A stretch of DNA of 64,000 nt from Closterium sp. Naga37s-1 (lineage: Eukaryota > Streptophyta > Zygnematophyceae > Desmidiales > Closteriaceae): contig CANJKZ010001237.1 of assembly GCA_947471745.1 (NCBI GenBank), positions 2,028,001 through 2,092,000 of the forward strand. Reading direction: 5' to 3'. The position numbers and the translations under genes are program-made. Below the pieces are notes generated by a model. That model worked only from the letters and a program-made list of their open reading frames with translations, made no database searches and was not told where the DNA came from. Positions 20,601 through 31,626 of this stretch are shown one piece after another; the first letter of the stretch is position 1; every line of letters starts with the position of its first letter.

Positions 20601-23600
20601 CAGCAGAGAGCATGGGTAATGCAGCAGAGAGCATAGGTAATGCAGCAGAAAGCATGGGTAATGCAGCAGAGAGCATGGGTAATGCAGCAGAGAGCATGGG
20701 TAATGCAGCAGAAAGCATGGGTAATGCAGCAGACAGCATGGGTAATGCAGCAGAGAGCATGGGTAATGCAGCAGAGAGCATGGGTAATGCAGCAGAGAGC
20801 ATGGTTAATGCAGCAGAGAGCATGGGTAATGCAGCAGAGAGCATGGGTAATGCAGCAGAGAGCATGGGTAATGCAGCAGAGAGCATGGGTAATGCAGCAG
20901 AGAGCATGGGTAATGCAGCAGAGAGCATGGGTAATGCAGCAGAGAGCATGGGTAATGCAGCAGAGAGCATGGGTAATGCAGCAGAGAGCATGGGTAATGC
21001 AGCAGAGAGCATGGGTAATGCAGCAGAGAGCATGGGTAATGCAGCAGAGAGCATGGGTAATGCAGCAGACAGCATGGGTAATGCAGCAGAGAGCATAGGT
21101 AATGCAGCAGAAAGCATGGGTAATGCAGCAGAGAGCATGGGTAATGCAGCAGAGAGCATGGGTAATGCAGCAGAGAGCATGGGTAATGCAGCAGAGAGCA
21201 TGGGTAATGCAGCAGAGAGCATAGGTAATGCAGCAGAAAGCATGGGTAATGCAGCAGAGCATGGGTAATGCAGCAGAGAGCATGGGTAATGCAGCAGAGA
21301 GCATGGGTAATGCAGCAGAGAGCATGGGTAATGCAGCAGAGAGCATGGGTAATGCAGCAGAGAGCATGGGTAATGCAGCAGAGAGCATGGGTAATGCAGC
21401 AGAGAGCATGGGTAATGCAGCAGAGAGCATGGGTAATGCAGCAGAGAGCATGGGTAATGCAGCAGAGAGCATGGGTAATGCAGCAGAGAGCATGGGTAAT
21501 GCAGCAGAGAGCATGGGTAATGCAGCAGAGAGCATGGGTAATGCAGCAGAGAGCATGGGTAATGCAGCAGAGAGCATGGGTAATGCAGCAGAGAGCATGG
21601 GTAATGCAGCAGAGAGCATGGGTAATGCAGCAGAGAGCATGGGTAATGCAGCAGAGAGCATGGGTAATGCAGCAGAGAGCATGGGTAATGCAGCAGAGAG
21701 CATGGGTAATGCAGCAGAGAGCATGGGTAATGCAGCAGAGAGCATAGGTAATGCAGCAGAAAGCATGGGTAATGCAGCAGAGAGCATGGGTAATGCAGCA
21801 GAGAGCATGGGTAATGCAGCAGGGAGCATAAGTAATGCAGCAGAAAGCATGGGGGCCAAGCCAAGCACTCCAGGTGGGATGGTCAGGCGGCAGCAGAGAG
21901 ACTTTCGGCAGAATGGGATGGGCAAGCCGTCCAGGTGGGATGGGCAAGCCCTCCAGGTGGGTGAGATGCTGGGTAATGCAGCAGAGAGCATAGGTAATGC
22001 AGCAGAAAGCATGGGTAATGCAGCAGAAAGCATGGGTAATGCAGCAGAGAGCATGGGTAATGCAGCAGAGAGCATAGGTAATGCAGCAGAAAGCATGGGT
22101 AATGCAGCAGAGAGCATAGGTAATGCAGCAGAAAGCATGGGTAATGCAGCAGAGAGCATGGGTAATGCAGCAGAGAGCATAGGTAATGCAGCAGAGAGCA
22201 TAGGTAATGCAGCAGAAAGCATGGGTAATGCAGCAGAGAGCATGGGTAATGCAGCAGAGAGCATGGGTAATGCAGCAGAGAGCATGGGTACTGCAGCAGA
22301 GAGCATGGGTAATGCAGCAGAGAGCATGGGTAATGCAGCAGAGAGCATGGGTAATGCAGCAGAGAGCATGGGTAATGCAGCAGAGAGCATGGGTAATGCA
22401 GCAGAGAGCATGGGTAATGCAGCAGAGAGCATGGGTAATGCAGCAGAGAGCATGGGCAATGCAGCAGAGAGCATGGGCAATGCAGCAGAGAGCATGGGTA
22501 ATGCAGCAGAGAGCATGGGTAATGCAGCAGAGAGCATGGGTAATGCAGCAGAGAGCATGGGTAATGCAGCAGAGAGCATGGGTAATGCAGCAGAGAGCAT
22601 GGGTAATGCAGCAGAGAGCATGGGTAATGCAGCAGAGAGCATGGGTAATGCAGCAGAGAGCATGGGTAATGCAGCAGAGAGCATGGGCAATGCAGCAGAG
22701 AGCATGGGCAATGCAGCAGAGAGCATGGGTAATGCAGCAGAGAGCATGGGTAATGCAGCAGAGAGCATGGGTAATGCAGCAGAGAGCATGGGTAATGCAG
22801 CAGAGCATGGGTAATGCAGCAGAGAGCATGGGTAATGCAGCAGAGAGCATGGGTAATGCAGCAGAGAGTATGGGTAATGCAGCAGAGAGCATGGGTAATG
22901 CAGCAGAGAGCATGGGTAATGCAGCAGAGAGCATGGGTAATGCAGCAGAGAGCATGGGTAATGCAGCAGAGAGCATGGGTAATGCAGCAGAGAGCATGGG
23001 TAATGCAGCAGAGAGCATGGGTAATGCAGCAGAGAGCATGGGCAATGCAGCAGAGAGCATGGGTAATGCAGCAGAGAGCATGGGTAATGCAGCAGAGAGC
23101 ATGGGTAATGCAGCAGAGAGCATGGGTAATGCAGCAGAGAGCATAGGTAATGCAGCAGAAAGCATGGGTAATGCAGCAGAGAGCATGGGTAATGCAGCAG
23201 AGAGCATGGGTAATGCAGCAGAGAGCATGGGTAATGCAGCAGAGAGCATGGGTAATGCAGCAGAGAGCATGGGTAATGCAGCAGAGAGCATGGGTAATGC
23301 AGCAGAGAGCATGGGTAATGCAGCAGAGAGCATGGGTAATGCAGCAGAGAGCATGGGTAATGCAGCAGAGAGCATGGGTAATGCAGCAGAGAGCATGGGT
23401 AATGCAGCAGAGAGCATGGGTAATGCAGCAGAGAGCATGGGTAATGCAGCAGAGAGCATGGGTAATGCAGCAGAGAGCATGGGTAATGCAGCAGAGAGCA
23501 TGGGTAATGCAGCAGAGAGCATGGGTAATGCAGCAGAGAGCATGGGTAATGCAGCAGAGAGCATGGGTAATGCAGCAGAGAGCATGGGTAATGCAGCAGA

Positions 23601-26600
23601 GAGCATGGGTAATGCAGCAGAGAGCATGGGTAATGCAGCAGAGAGCATGGGTAATGCAGCAGAGAGCATGGGTAATGCAGCAGAGAGCATGGGTAATGCA
23701 GCAGAGAGCATGGGTAATGCAGCAGAGAGCATGGGTAATGCAGCAGAGAGCATGGGTAATGCAGCAGAGAGCATGGGTAATGCAGCAGAGAGCATGGGTA
23801 ATGCAGCAGAGAGCATGGGTAATGCAGCAGAGAGCATGGGTAATGCAGCAGAGAGCATGGGTAATGCAGCAGAGAGCATGGGTAATGCAGCAGAGAGCAT
23901 GGGTAATGCAGCAGAGAGCATGGGTAATGCAGCAGAGAGCATGGGTAATGCAGCAGAGAGCATGGGTAATGCAGCAGAGAGCATGGGTAATGCAGCAGAG
24001 AGCATGGGTAATGCAGCAGAGAGCATGGGTAATGCAGCAGAGAGCATGGGTAATGCAGCAGAGAGCATGGGTAATGCAGCAGAGAGCATGGGTAATGCAG
24101 CAGAGAGCATGGGTAATGCAGCAGAGAGCATGGGTAATGCAGCAGAGAGCATGGGTAATGCAGCAGAGAGCATGGGTAATGCAGCAGAGAGCATGGGTAA
24201 TGCAGCAGAGAGCATGGGTAATGCAGCAGAGAGCATGGGTAATGCAGCAGAGAGCATGGGTAATGCAGCAGAGAGCATGGGTAATGCAGCAGAGAGCATG
24301 GGTAATGCAGCAGAGAGCATGGGTAATGCAGCAGAGAGCATGGGTAATGCAGCAGAGAGCATGGGTAATGCAGCAGAGAGCATGGGTAATGCAGCAGAGA
24401 GCATGGGTAATGCAGCAGAGAGCATGGGTAATGCAGCAGAGAGCATGGGTAATGCAGCAGAGAGCATGGGTAATGCAGCAGAGAGCATGGGTAATGCAGC
24501 AGAGAGCATGGGTAATGCAGCAGAGAGCATGGGTAATGCAGCAGAGAGCATGGGTAATGCAGCAGAGAGCATGGGTAATGCAGCAGAGAGCATGGGTAAT
24601 GCAGCAGAGAGCATGGGTAATGCAGCAGAGAGCATGGGTAATGCAGCAGAGAGCATGGGTAATGCAGCAGAGAGCATGGGTAATGCAGCAGAGAGCATGG
24701 GTAATGCAGCAGAGAGCATGGGTAATGCAGCAGAGAGCATGGGTAATGCAGCAGAGAGCATGGGTAATGCAGCAGAGAGCATGGGTAATGCAGCAGAGAG
24801 CATGGGTAATGCAGCAGAGAGCATGGGTAATGCAGCAGAGAGCATGGGTAATGCAGCAGAGAGCATGGGTAATGCAGCAGAGAGCATGGGTAATGCAGCA
24901 GAGAGCATGGGTAATGCAGCAGAGAGCATGGGTAATGCAGCAGAGAGCATGGGTAATGCAGCAGAGAGCATGGGTAATGCAGCAGAGAGCATGGGTAATG
25001 CAGCAGAGAGCATGGGTAATGCAGCAGAGAGCATGGGTAATGCAGCAGAGAGCATGGGTAATGCAGCAGAGAGCATGGGTAATGCAGCAGAGAGCATGGG
25101 TAATGCAGCAGAGAGCATGGGTAATGCAGCAGAGAGCATGGGTAATGCAGCAGAGAGCATGGGTAATGCAGCAGAGAGCATGGGTAATGCAGCAGAGAGC
25201 ATGGGTAATGCAGCAGAGAGCATGGGTAATGCAGCAGAGAGCATGGGTAATGCAGCAGAGAGCATGGGTAATGCAGCAGAGAGCATGGGTAATGCAGCAG
25301 AGAGCATGGGTAATGCAGCAGAGAGCATGGGTAATGCAGCAGAGAGCATGGGTAATGCAGCAGAGAGCATGGGTAATGCAGCAGAAGCATGGGTAATGCA
25401 GCAGAGAGCATGGGTAATGCAGCAGAGAGCATGGGTAATGCAGCAGAGAGCATGGGCAATGCAGCAGAGAGCATGGGCAATGCAGCAGAGAGCATGGGTA
25501 ATGCAGCAGAGAGCATGGGTAATGCAGCAGAGAGCATGGGTAATGCAGCAGAGAGCATGGGTAATGCAGCAGAGAGCATGGGTAATGCAGCAGAGAGCAT
25601 GGGTAATGCAGCAGAGAGCATGGGTAATGCAGCAGAGAGCATGGGTAATGCAGCAGAGAGCATGGGTAATGCAGCAGAGAGCATGGGTAATGCAGCAGAG
25701 AGCATGGGTAATGCAGCAGAGAGCATGGGTAATGCAGCAGAGAGCATGGGTAATGCAGCAGAGAGCATAGGTAATGCAGCAGAGAGCATAGGTAATGCAG
25801 CAGAAAGCATGGGTAATGCAGCAGAGAGCATGGGTAATGCAGCAGAGAGCATGGGTAATGCAGCAGAGAGCATGGGTAATGCAGCAGAGAGCATGGGTAA
25901 TGCAGCAGAGAGCATGGGTAATGCAGCAGAGAGCATGGGTAATGCAGCAGAGAGCATGGGTAATGCAGCAGACAGCATGGGTAATGCAGCAGAGAGCATG
26001 GGTAATGCAGCAGAGAGCATGGGTAATGCAGCAGAGAGCATGGGTAATGCAGCAGACAGCATGGGTAATGCAGCAGAGAGCATAGGTAATGCAGCAGAAA
26101 GCATGGGTAATGCAGCAGAGAGCATGGGTAATGCAGCAGAGAGCATAGGTAATGCAGCAGAGAGCATAGGTAATGCAGCAGAAAGCATGGGTAATGCAGC
26201 AGAGAGCATGGGTAATGCAGCAGAGAGCATGGGTAATGCAGCAGAGAGCATGGGTAATGCAGCAGAGAGCATGGGTAATGCAGCAGAGAGCATGGTTAAT
26301 GCAGCAGAGAGCATGGGTAATGCAGCAGAGAGCATGGGTAATGCAGCAGAGAGCATGGGTAATGCAGCAGAGAGCATGGGTAATGCAGCAGAGAGCATAG
26401 GTAATGCAGCAGAAAGCATGGGTAATGCAGCAGAGAGCATGGGTAATGCAGCAGAGAGCATGGGTAATGCAGCAGAGAGCATGGGTAATGCAGCAGAGAG
26501 CATGGGTAATGCAGCAGAGAGCATGGGTAATGCAGCAGAGAGCATGGGCAATGCAGCAGAGAGCATGGGTAATGCAGCAGAGAGCATGGGTAATGCAGCA

Positions 26601-29600
26601 GAGAGCATGGGTAATGCAGCAGAGAGCATGGGTAATGCAGCAGAGAGCATGGGTAATGCAGCAGAGAGCATGGGTAATGCAGCAGAGAGCATGGGTAATG
26701 CAGCAGAGAGCATGGGTAATGCAGCAGAGAGCATGGGTAATGCAGCAGAGAGCATAGGTAATGCAGCAGAGAGCATGGGTAATGCAGCAGAGAGCATGGG
26801 TAATGCAGCAGAGAGCATGGGCAATGCAGCAGAGAGCATGGGTAATGCAGCAGAGAGCATGGGTAATGCAGCAGAGAGCATGGGTAATGCAGCAGAGAGC
26901 ATGGGTAATGCAGCAGAAAGCATGGGTAATGCAGCAGAGAGCATGGGTAATGCAGCAGAGAGCATGGGTAATGCAGCAGAGAGCATGGGTAATGCAGCAG
27001 AGAGCATGGGTAATGCAGCAGAGAGCATGGGTAATGCAGCAGAGAGCATGGGTAATGCAGCAGAGAGCATGGGTAATGCAGCAGAGAGCATGGGTAATGC
27101 AGCAGAGAGCATGGGTAATGCAGCAGAGAGCATGGGTAATGCAGCAGAGAGCATGGGTAATGCAGCAGAGAGCATGGGTAATGCAGCAGAGAGCATGGGT
27201 AATGCAGCAGAGAGCATGGGTAATGCAGCAGAGAGCATGGGTAATGCAGCAGAAAGCATGGGTAATGCAGCAGAGAGCATGGGTAATGCAGCAGAGAGCA
27301 TGGGTAATGCAGCAGAGAGCATGGGTAATGCAGCAGAGAGCATGGGTAATGCAGCAGAGAGCATGGGTAATGCAGCAGAGAGCATGGGTAATGCAGCAGA
27401 GAGCATGGGCAATGCAGCAGAGAGCATGGGCAATGCAGCAGAGAGCATGGGTAATGCAGCAGAGAGCATGGGTAATGCAGCAGAGAGCATGGGTAATGCA
27501 GCAGAGATCATGGGTAATGCAGCAGAGAGCATGGGTAATGCAGCAGAGAGCATGGGTAATGCAGCAGAGAGCATGGGTAATGCAGCAGAGAGCATGGGTA
27601 ATGCAGCAGAGAGCATGGGTAATGCAGCAGAGAGCATGGGTAATGCAGCAGAGAGCATGGGTAATGCAGCAGAGAGCATGGGTAATGCAGCAGAGAGCAT
27701 GGGTAATGCAGCAGAGAGCATGGGTAATGCAGCAGAGAGCATGGGTAATGCAGCAGAGAGCATGGGTAATGCAGCAGAGAGCATGGGTAATGCAGCAGAG
27801 AGGATGGGTAATGCAGCAGAGAGCATGGGCAATGCAGCAGAGAGCATGGGCAATGCAGCAGAGAGCATGGGTAATGCAGCAGAGAGCATGGGTAATGCAG
27901 CAGAGAGCATGGGTAATGCAGCAGAGAGCATAGGTAATGCAGCAGAGAGCATGGGTAATGCAGCAGAGAGCATGGGTAATGCAGCAGAGAGCATGGGTAA
28001 TGCAGCAGAGAGCATGGGTAATGCAGCAGAGAGCATGGGTAATGCAGCAGAGAGCATGGGTAATGCAGCAGAGAGCATGGGTAATGCAGCAGAGAGCATG
28101 GGTAATGCAGCAGAGAGCATGGGTAATGCAGCAGAGAGCATGGGTAATGCAGCAGAGAGCATGGGCAATGCAGCAGAGAGCATGGGCAATGCAGCAGAGA
28201 GCATGGGTAATGCAGCAGAGAGCATGGGTAATGCAGCAGAGAGCATGGGTAATGCAGCAGAGAGCATGGGTAATGCAGCAGAGAGCATGGGTAATGCAGC
28301 AGAGAGCATGGGCAATGCAGCAGAGAGCATGGGCAATGCAGCAGAGAGCATGGGTAATGCAGCAGAGAGCATGGGTAATGCAGCAGAGAGCATGGGTAAT
28401 GCAGCAGAGATCATGGGTAATGCAGCAGAGAGCATGGGTAATGCAGCAGAGAGCATGGGTAATGCAGCAGAGAGCATGGGTAATGCAGCAGAGAGCATGG
28501 GTAATGCAGCAGAGAGCATGGGTAATGCAGCAGAGAGCATGGGTAATGCAGCAGAGAGCATGGGTAATGCAGCAGAGAGCATGGGTAATGCAGCAGAGAG
28601 CATGGGTAATGCAGCAGAGAGCATAGGTAATGCAGCAGAGAGCATGGGTAATGCAGCAGAAAGCATGGGTAATGCAGCAGAGAGCATGGGTAATGCAGCA
28701 GAGAGCATGGGTAATGCAGCAGAGAGCATGGGTAATGCAGCAGAGAGCATGGGTAATGCAGCAGAGAGCATGGGTAATGCAGCAGAGAGCATGGGTAATG
28801 CAGCAGAGAGCATGGGTAATGCAGCAGACAGCATGGGTAATGCAGCAGAGAGCATGGGTAATGCAGCAGAGAGCATGGGTAATGCAGCAGACAGCATGGG
28901 TAATGCAGCAGAGAGCATAGGTAATGCAGCAGAAAGCATGGGTAATGCAGCAGAGAGCATGGGTAATGCAGCAGAGAGCATGGGTAATGCAGCAGAGAGC
29001 ATGGGTAATGCAGCAGAGAGCATGGGTAATGCAGCAGAGAGCATGGGTAATGCAGCAGAGAGCATGGGTAATGCAGCAGAGAGCATGGGTAATGCAGCAG
29101 AGAGCATGGGTAATGCAGCAGAGAGCATGGGTAATGCAGCAGAGAGCATGGGTAATGCAGCAGAGAGCATGGGTAATGCAGCAGAGAGCATGGGTAATGC
29201 AGCAGAGAGCATGGGTAATGCAGCAGAGAGCATGGGTAATGCAGCAGAGAGCATGGGTAATGCAGCAGAGAGCATGGGTAATGCAGCAGAGAGCATGGGT
29301 AATGCAGCAGAGAGCATAGGTAATGCAGCAGAGAGCATGGGAAATGCAGCAGAGAGCATGGGTAATGCAGCAGAGAGCATGGGTAATGCAGCAGAGAGCA
29401 TGGGTAATGCAGCAGAGAGCATGGGTAATGCAGCAGAGAGCATGGGTAATGCAGCAGAGAGCATGGGTAATGCAGCAGAGAGCATGGGTAATGCAGCAGA
29501 GAGCATGGGTAATGCAGCAGAGAGCATGGGTAATGCAGCAGAGAGCATGGGCAATGCAGCAGAGAGCATGGGTAATGCAGCAGAGAGCATGGGTAATGCA

Positions 29601-30095
29601 GCAGAGAGCATGGGTAATGCAGCAGAGAGCATGGGTAATGCAGCAGAGAGCATGGGTAATGCAGCAGAGAGCATGGGTAATGCAGCAGAGAGCATGGGTA
29701 ATGCAGCAGAGAGCATGGGTAATGCAGCAGAGAGCATGGGTAATGCAGCAGAGAGCATGGGTAATGCAGCAGAGAGCATGGGTAATGCAGCAGAGAGCAT
29801 GGGTAATGCAGCAGAGAGCATGGGTAATGCAGCAGAGAGCATGGGTAATGCAGCAGAGAGCATGGGTAATGCAGCAGAGAGCATGGGTAATGCAGCAGAG
29901 AGCATGGGCAATGCAGCAGAGAGCATGTGCAAGAGGCCATGGTTGTAGGTGGGATGGCTCCGGCGGCAGCAGAGGGACTTCCGCCACAAACTCGCCTGGA
30001 TCATGGGCAGTGCGCCAGGTGGGATGAGATGTGATGCTAGGTGGGTTGGATCATGGCCAGGTGTTCCAGGTGCTAGGATTCGGGAACGCCGATGA
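8691..30095 (+). CDS. Organellar small-subunit ribosomal protein bS21-like, with a 20-kb satellite-filled intron
   Basis: Proposed join 8691-9265, 9779-9815, 9916-10016, 30077-30095, giving 243 aa with consistent phases (2,0,2). The N-terminal ~170 residues are Ala/Arg/Ser-rich without acids at first (MASTLRSSARHFRAATAA), as expected of an organelle transit peptide. The mature part reads VFVEVKKGDVDRAIKKFKIK, then GAELKRLRSKEAEIRRQQRD, FRQKLAWIMAKRAR and IRERR. This matches the short basic bS21 family, whose members end in a basic helix on the 30S platform. The start is the first ATG in frame. The last exon (6 codons) rests on phase and an AG only. An alternative acceptor at 9880 keeps frame and adds 12 residues. 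Could instead end elsewhere. Confidence 0.55.
9365..9425 (+). repeat. Decayed copy of exon 1 end plus 5' splice site (bS21 gene)
   Basis: GGATCGAGCCATCAAGAAGT and the following GAGTGG repeat the true exon-1 end at 9249-9273 about 155 bp downstream. Sequence before it (GGGCGTGTTCGTGGACGGGA) is a diverged version of 9217-9240. The copy lies in the first intron and carries a usable GTGAGT. Confidence 0.75.
9775..9921 (+). repeat. 101-bp-spaced tandem duplication of the bS21 exon-2 start
   Basis: CCGCAGGTTCAAGATCAAGC at 9774 recurs at 9875; both copies continue through GACAACGCCATAAGG with one substitution. Each copy has its own 3' splice site. Reading only the second copy from exon 1 hits a TGA at 9925-9927, because it has five G where the frame needs six. 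Using copy 1 and a GT at 9816 restores frame with either AG at 9878-9879 or AG at 9914-9915. Confidence 0.8.
10080..10191 (+). repeat. Decayed copies of the bS21 exon-3 end at the left edge of the satellite
   Basis: GGCGGCAGCAGAGAGACTTT and CGGCAGAATGGGATGGGCAA are a diverged version of exon 3 at 9959-10007. CCAGGTGGGATG words (exon end plus 5' splice site) occur several times. The same ~118-bp block recurs at 21852-21970, and a third exon copy lies at 29961-30020. Confidence 0.8.
10192..29927. repeat. 21-bp satellite array, about 930 units, in the bS21 intron
   Basis: The unit is GGTAATGCAGCAGAGAGCAT plus a final G. Sparse variants recur: GCATAGG, GCAGAAAGC, GCAGACAGC, GGGCAATGC, GCAGGGAGCATAAG. 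The array is interrupted once (21852-21970) by a copy of the flanking exon-derived block. Small indels shift register near 17298, 17980, 21258, 22803 and 25383. Since 21 is a multiple of three, all three minus-strand frames and two plus-strand frames stay open; the remaining plus frame has TAA in each unit. Long frames here (heptads MGNAAES, WVMQQRA, MLSAALP, CSLLHYP) are by-products. Confidence 0.97.
21852..21970 (+). repeat. Non-satellite block inside the array: second copy of the left-edge sequence
   Basis: From GGGGGCCAAGCCAAGCACTC through CCAGGTGGGTGAGATGCTGG this block looks identical to 10072-10191, and the satellite variants that follow also match the array start (GCATAGG, then GCAGAAAGC twice). 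A segment spanning the array edge was therefore duplicated ~11.8 kb away, or the assembly joined two copies. Confidence 0.9.
29955..30020 (+). repeat. Diverged copy of bS21 exon 3 end at the right edge of the satellite
   Basis: CGGCGGCAGCAGAGGGACTT, then CCGCCACAAACTCGCCTGGA and TCATGGGCAGTGCGCCAGGT, is about 85% like exon 3 (9959-10018). The array is thus bracketed by exon-3 copies. It could be a retained alternative exon. Confidence 0.75.
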
Positions 30096-30184
30096 AGGCC
30101 TAAAAAGCTGAAACGCGCGTACGTTTTCTGAACCACTTGTAATCTACCGATTAATACTACTACGCTTACCTACACGTGTTCTCG

Positions 30185-30275
30185 CCTAGGTATGGGCAAG
30201 AGCTCCAGGTATGGGCAAGAGCTCCAGGTATGGGCAAGAGCTCCAGGTATGGTCAAGAGCTCCAGGTATGGTCAA
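30185..30275 (+). repeat. 19-bp minisatellite downstream of the bS21 gene
   Basis: About five copies of TATGGGCAAGAGCTCCAGG, the last with GGTC for GGGC. It lies 90 bp after the proposed stop codon, in the 3' UTR or just beyond. Confidence 0.9.
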
Positions 30276-31242
30276 GCGAGTGGGATGATGGGATGTGGGG
30301 TTATGCGCGGGATGGGCGAGCTATGCACATGGAATGTGGGGCGATGGGAAGAGAATGTACGTCTGACCTTATATAGAGACCAACTTTTTTTGCCATCTGG
30401 AAGAGGGTTTTATTATCAGGAATATTGTGGTTTCTACTGAAGCTCACAACTTGATCGCATCAGCTTGTTCTGTGTATGCTTCCGTTCCGTTTCACAACTT
30501 GAGACGTCTCAAAACTCAACTTTTATCACGAGGCTGTTCTCTGTTCTTGTCCAACAGTTTGCCATTCAACACAATCTCTCTCCATATTTTCACCGCGACC
30601 CGAGCCAGTACTGATTCATACCCTATTTGCCTTGCATTTCCCAACCCTTTCTAATCTGCCATGAACCTTCTTATGGTGTTGTGCAGGGGATTCTGATGCT
30701 AAGCTCACAAAATGTTCTGCACTGCCCTTAACTTGTGGCCACGTATCTTCCTAAAGGCAGACAACGTCTTGGAATTCCTACCCAACTGGTTAATAAATAA
30801 CTCTCCCGTCCATTTGAGGAAGGCTCAGCTCAAAGATCACATTCACTTCAACACAGATTAGACCCTCAGATTGCTTCTGGTTCTGAATTTGGTTTTGGTT
30901 TTGGTTTTGGGCCGGGCGATCCATCAGTGTCATTACCGCCCAAAGAGATCGACCTAGCTACAGGAGGGCGGGTCATGCCAGTGTGCCACTCATAAGGTTT
31001 GAAATGTCTGTTAGCCACCCATACGATAAATGTTTTATTCCTGCCATTACTTCATTGATACAGCATGACCTTATTTTCACATTGCGTGGTATACACCAGT
31101 AACAACTAAGGTGTCAACTACCACCATCCCCCTTGTAAAGATTCTTTACATATCAAACTTGCAAGCATAGTGCACGAACTGCAGATTATATTACCGGTAG
31201 CTTAAATATTGAGTGCCCTGCCCAGCTAGCAAGAGGTAATCA
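30276..31242. other. Intergenic stretch between the bS21 gene and the intact copia
   Basis: No convincing gene. It holds a short TTTTGG run (about 30888-30910) and AATAAA-like signals (about 30793), which may end the bS21 transcript. With the copia removed, the spacer between the two convergent genes would be about 1.3 kb. Confidence 0.6.
31238..31242. repeat. Target site duplication AATCA (left) of the intact copia
   Basis: AATCA precedes the LTR terminus TGTTAAG and is repeated at 38471-38475 after the other LTR. Confidence 0.9.
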
Positions 31243-31387
31243 TGTTAAGAACCTAAGGCAAGGATGATGAGATTAGGTCAAAGTTGGGGTACAAGACTAG
31301 AGTGTCGAGAAAGTTTCTGTACCCCCTAGTGCTAACCCCCATGCAGCTTAGATAACCTAAACATATATATGTATATATAATTTGACA
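31243..31387 (-). repeat. 3' LTR of the intact copia (145 bp)
   Basis: On the minus strand it runs TGTCAAATTATATATACATA ... GTTCTTAACA. The TATA-rich run near its 5' end is a plausible U3 promoter. 145 bp is very short for a copia LTR. Confidence 0.93.
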
Positions 31388-31626
31388 CACCCCCATAGGC
31401 GAAATGGGGGATAGCCAGAGCAAGCAACGGTCACAAGACCAGTCAAGAGAAGAAACAAAACACAGCTCAGGGTGGATCACAACGTCACCACGCAGTCTGA
31501 GCACAAGCAAAAGGCCACAAGGCCAGTTCACATGCAGAGATATATACGTAACAACAACAGCACAGTGATCTCTACCTACCAGAGCAAGCATGCAGGTATA
31601 TATATAGATCACAGTACAAACAAAGC

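Noticed and set aside
10192-29927. CRISPR-like array
   Set aside because: Units abut directly with no spacers, and the locus is eukaryotic.
9787-30136. Open frames of 3000-4300 codons on both strands over the 21-bp satellite
   Set aside because: They exist because the unit is a multiple of three and lacks stops in most frames; they switch register at indels, overlap on both strands, and have no unique domain.
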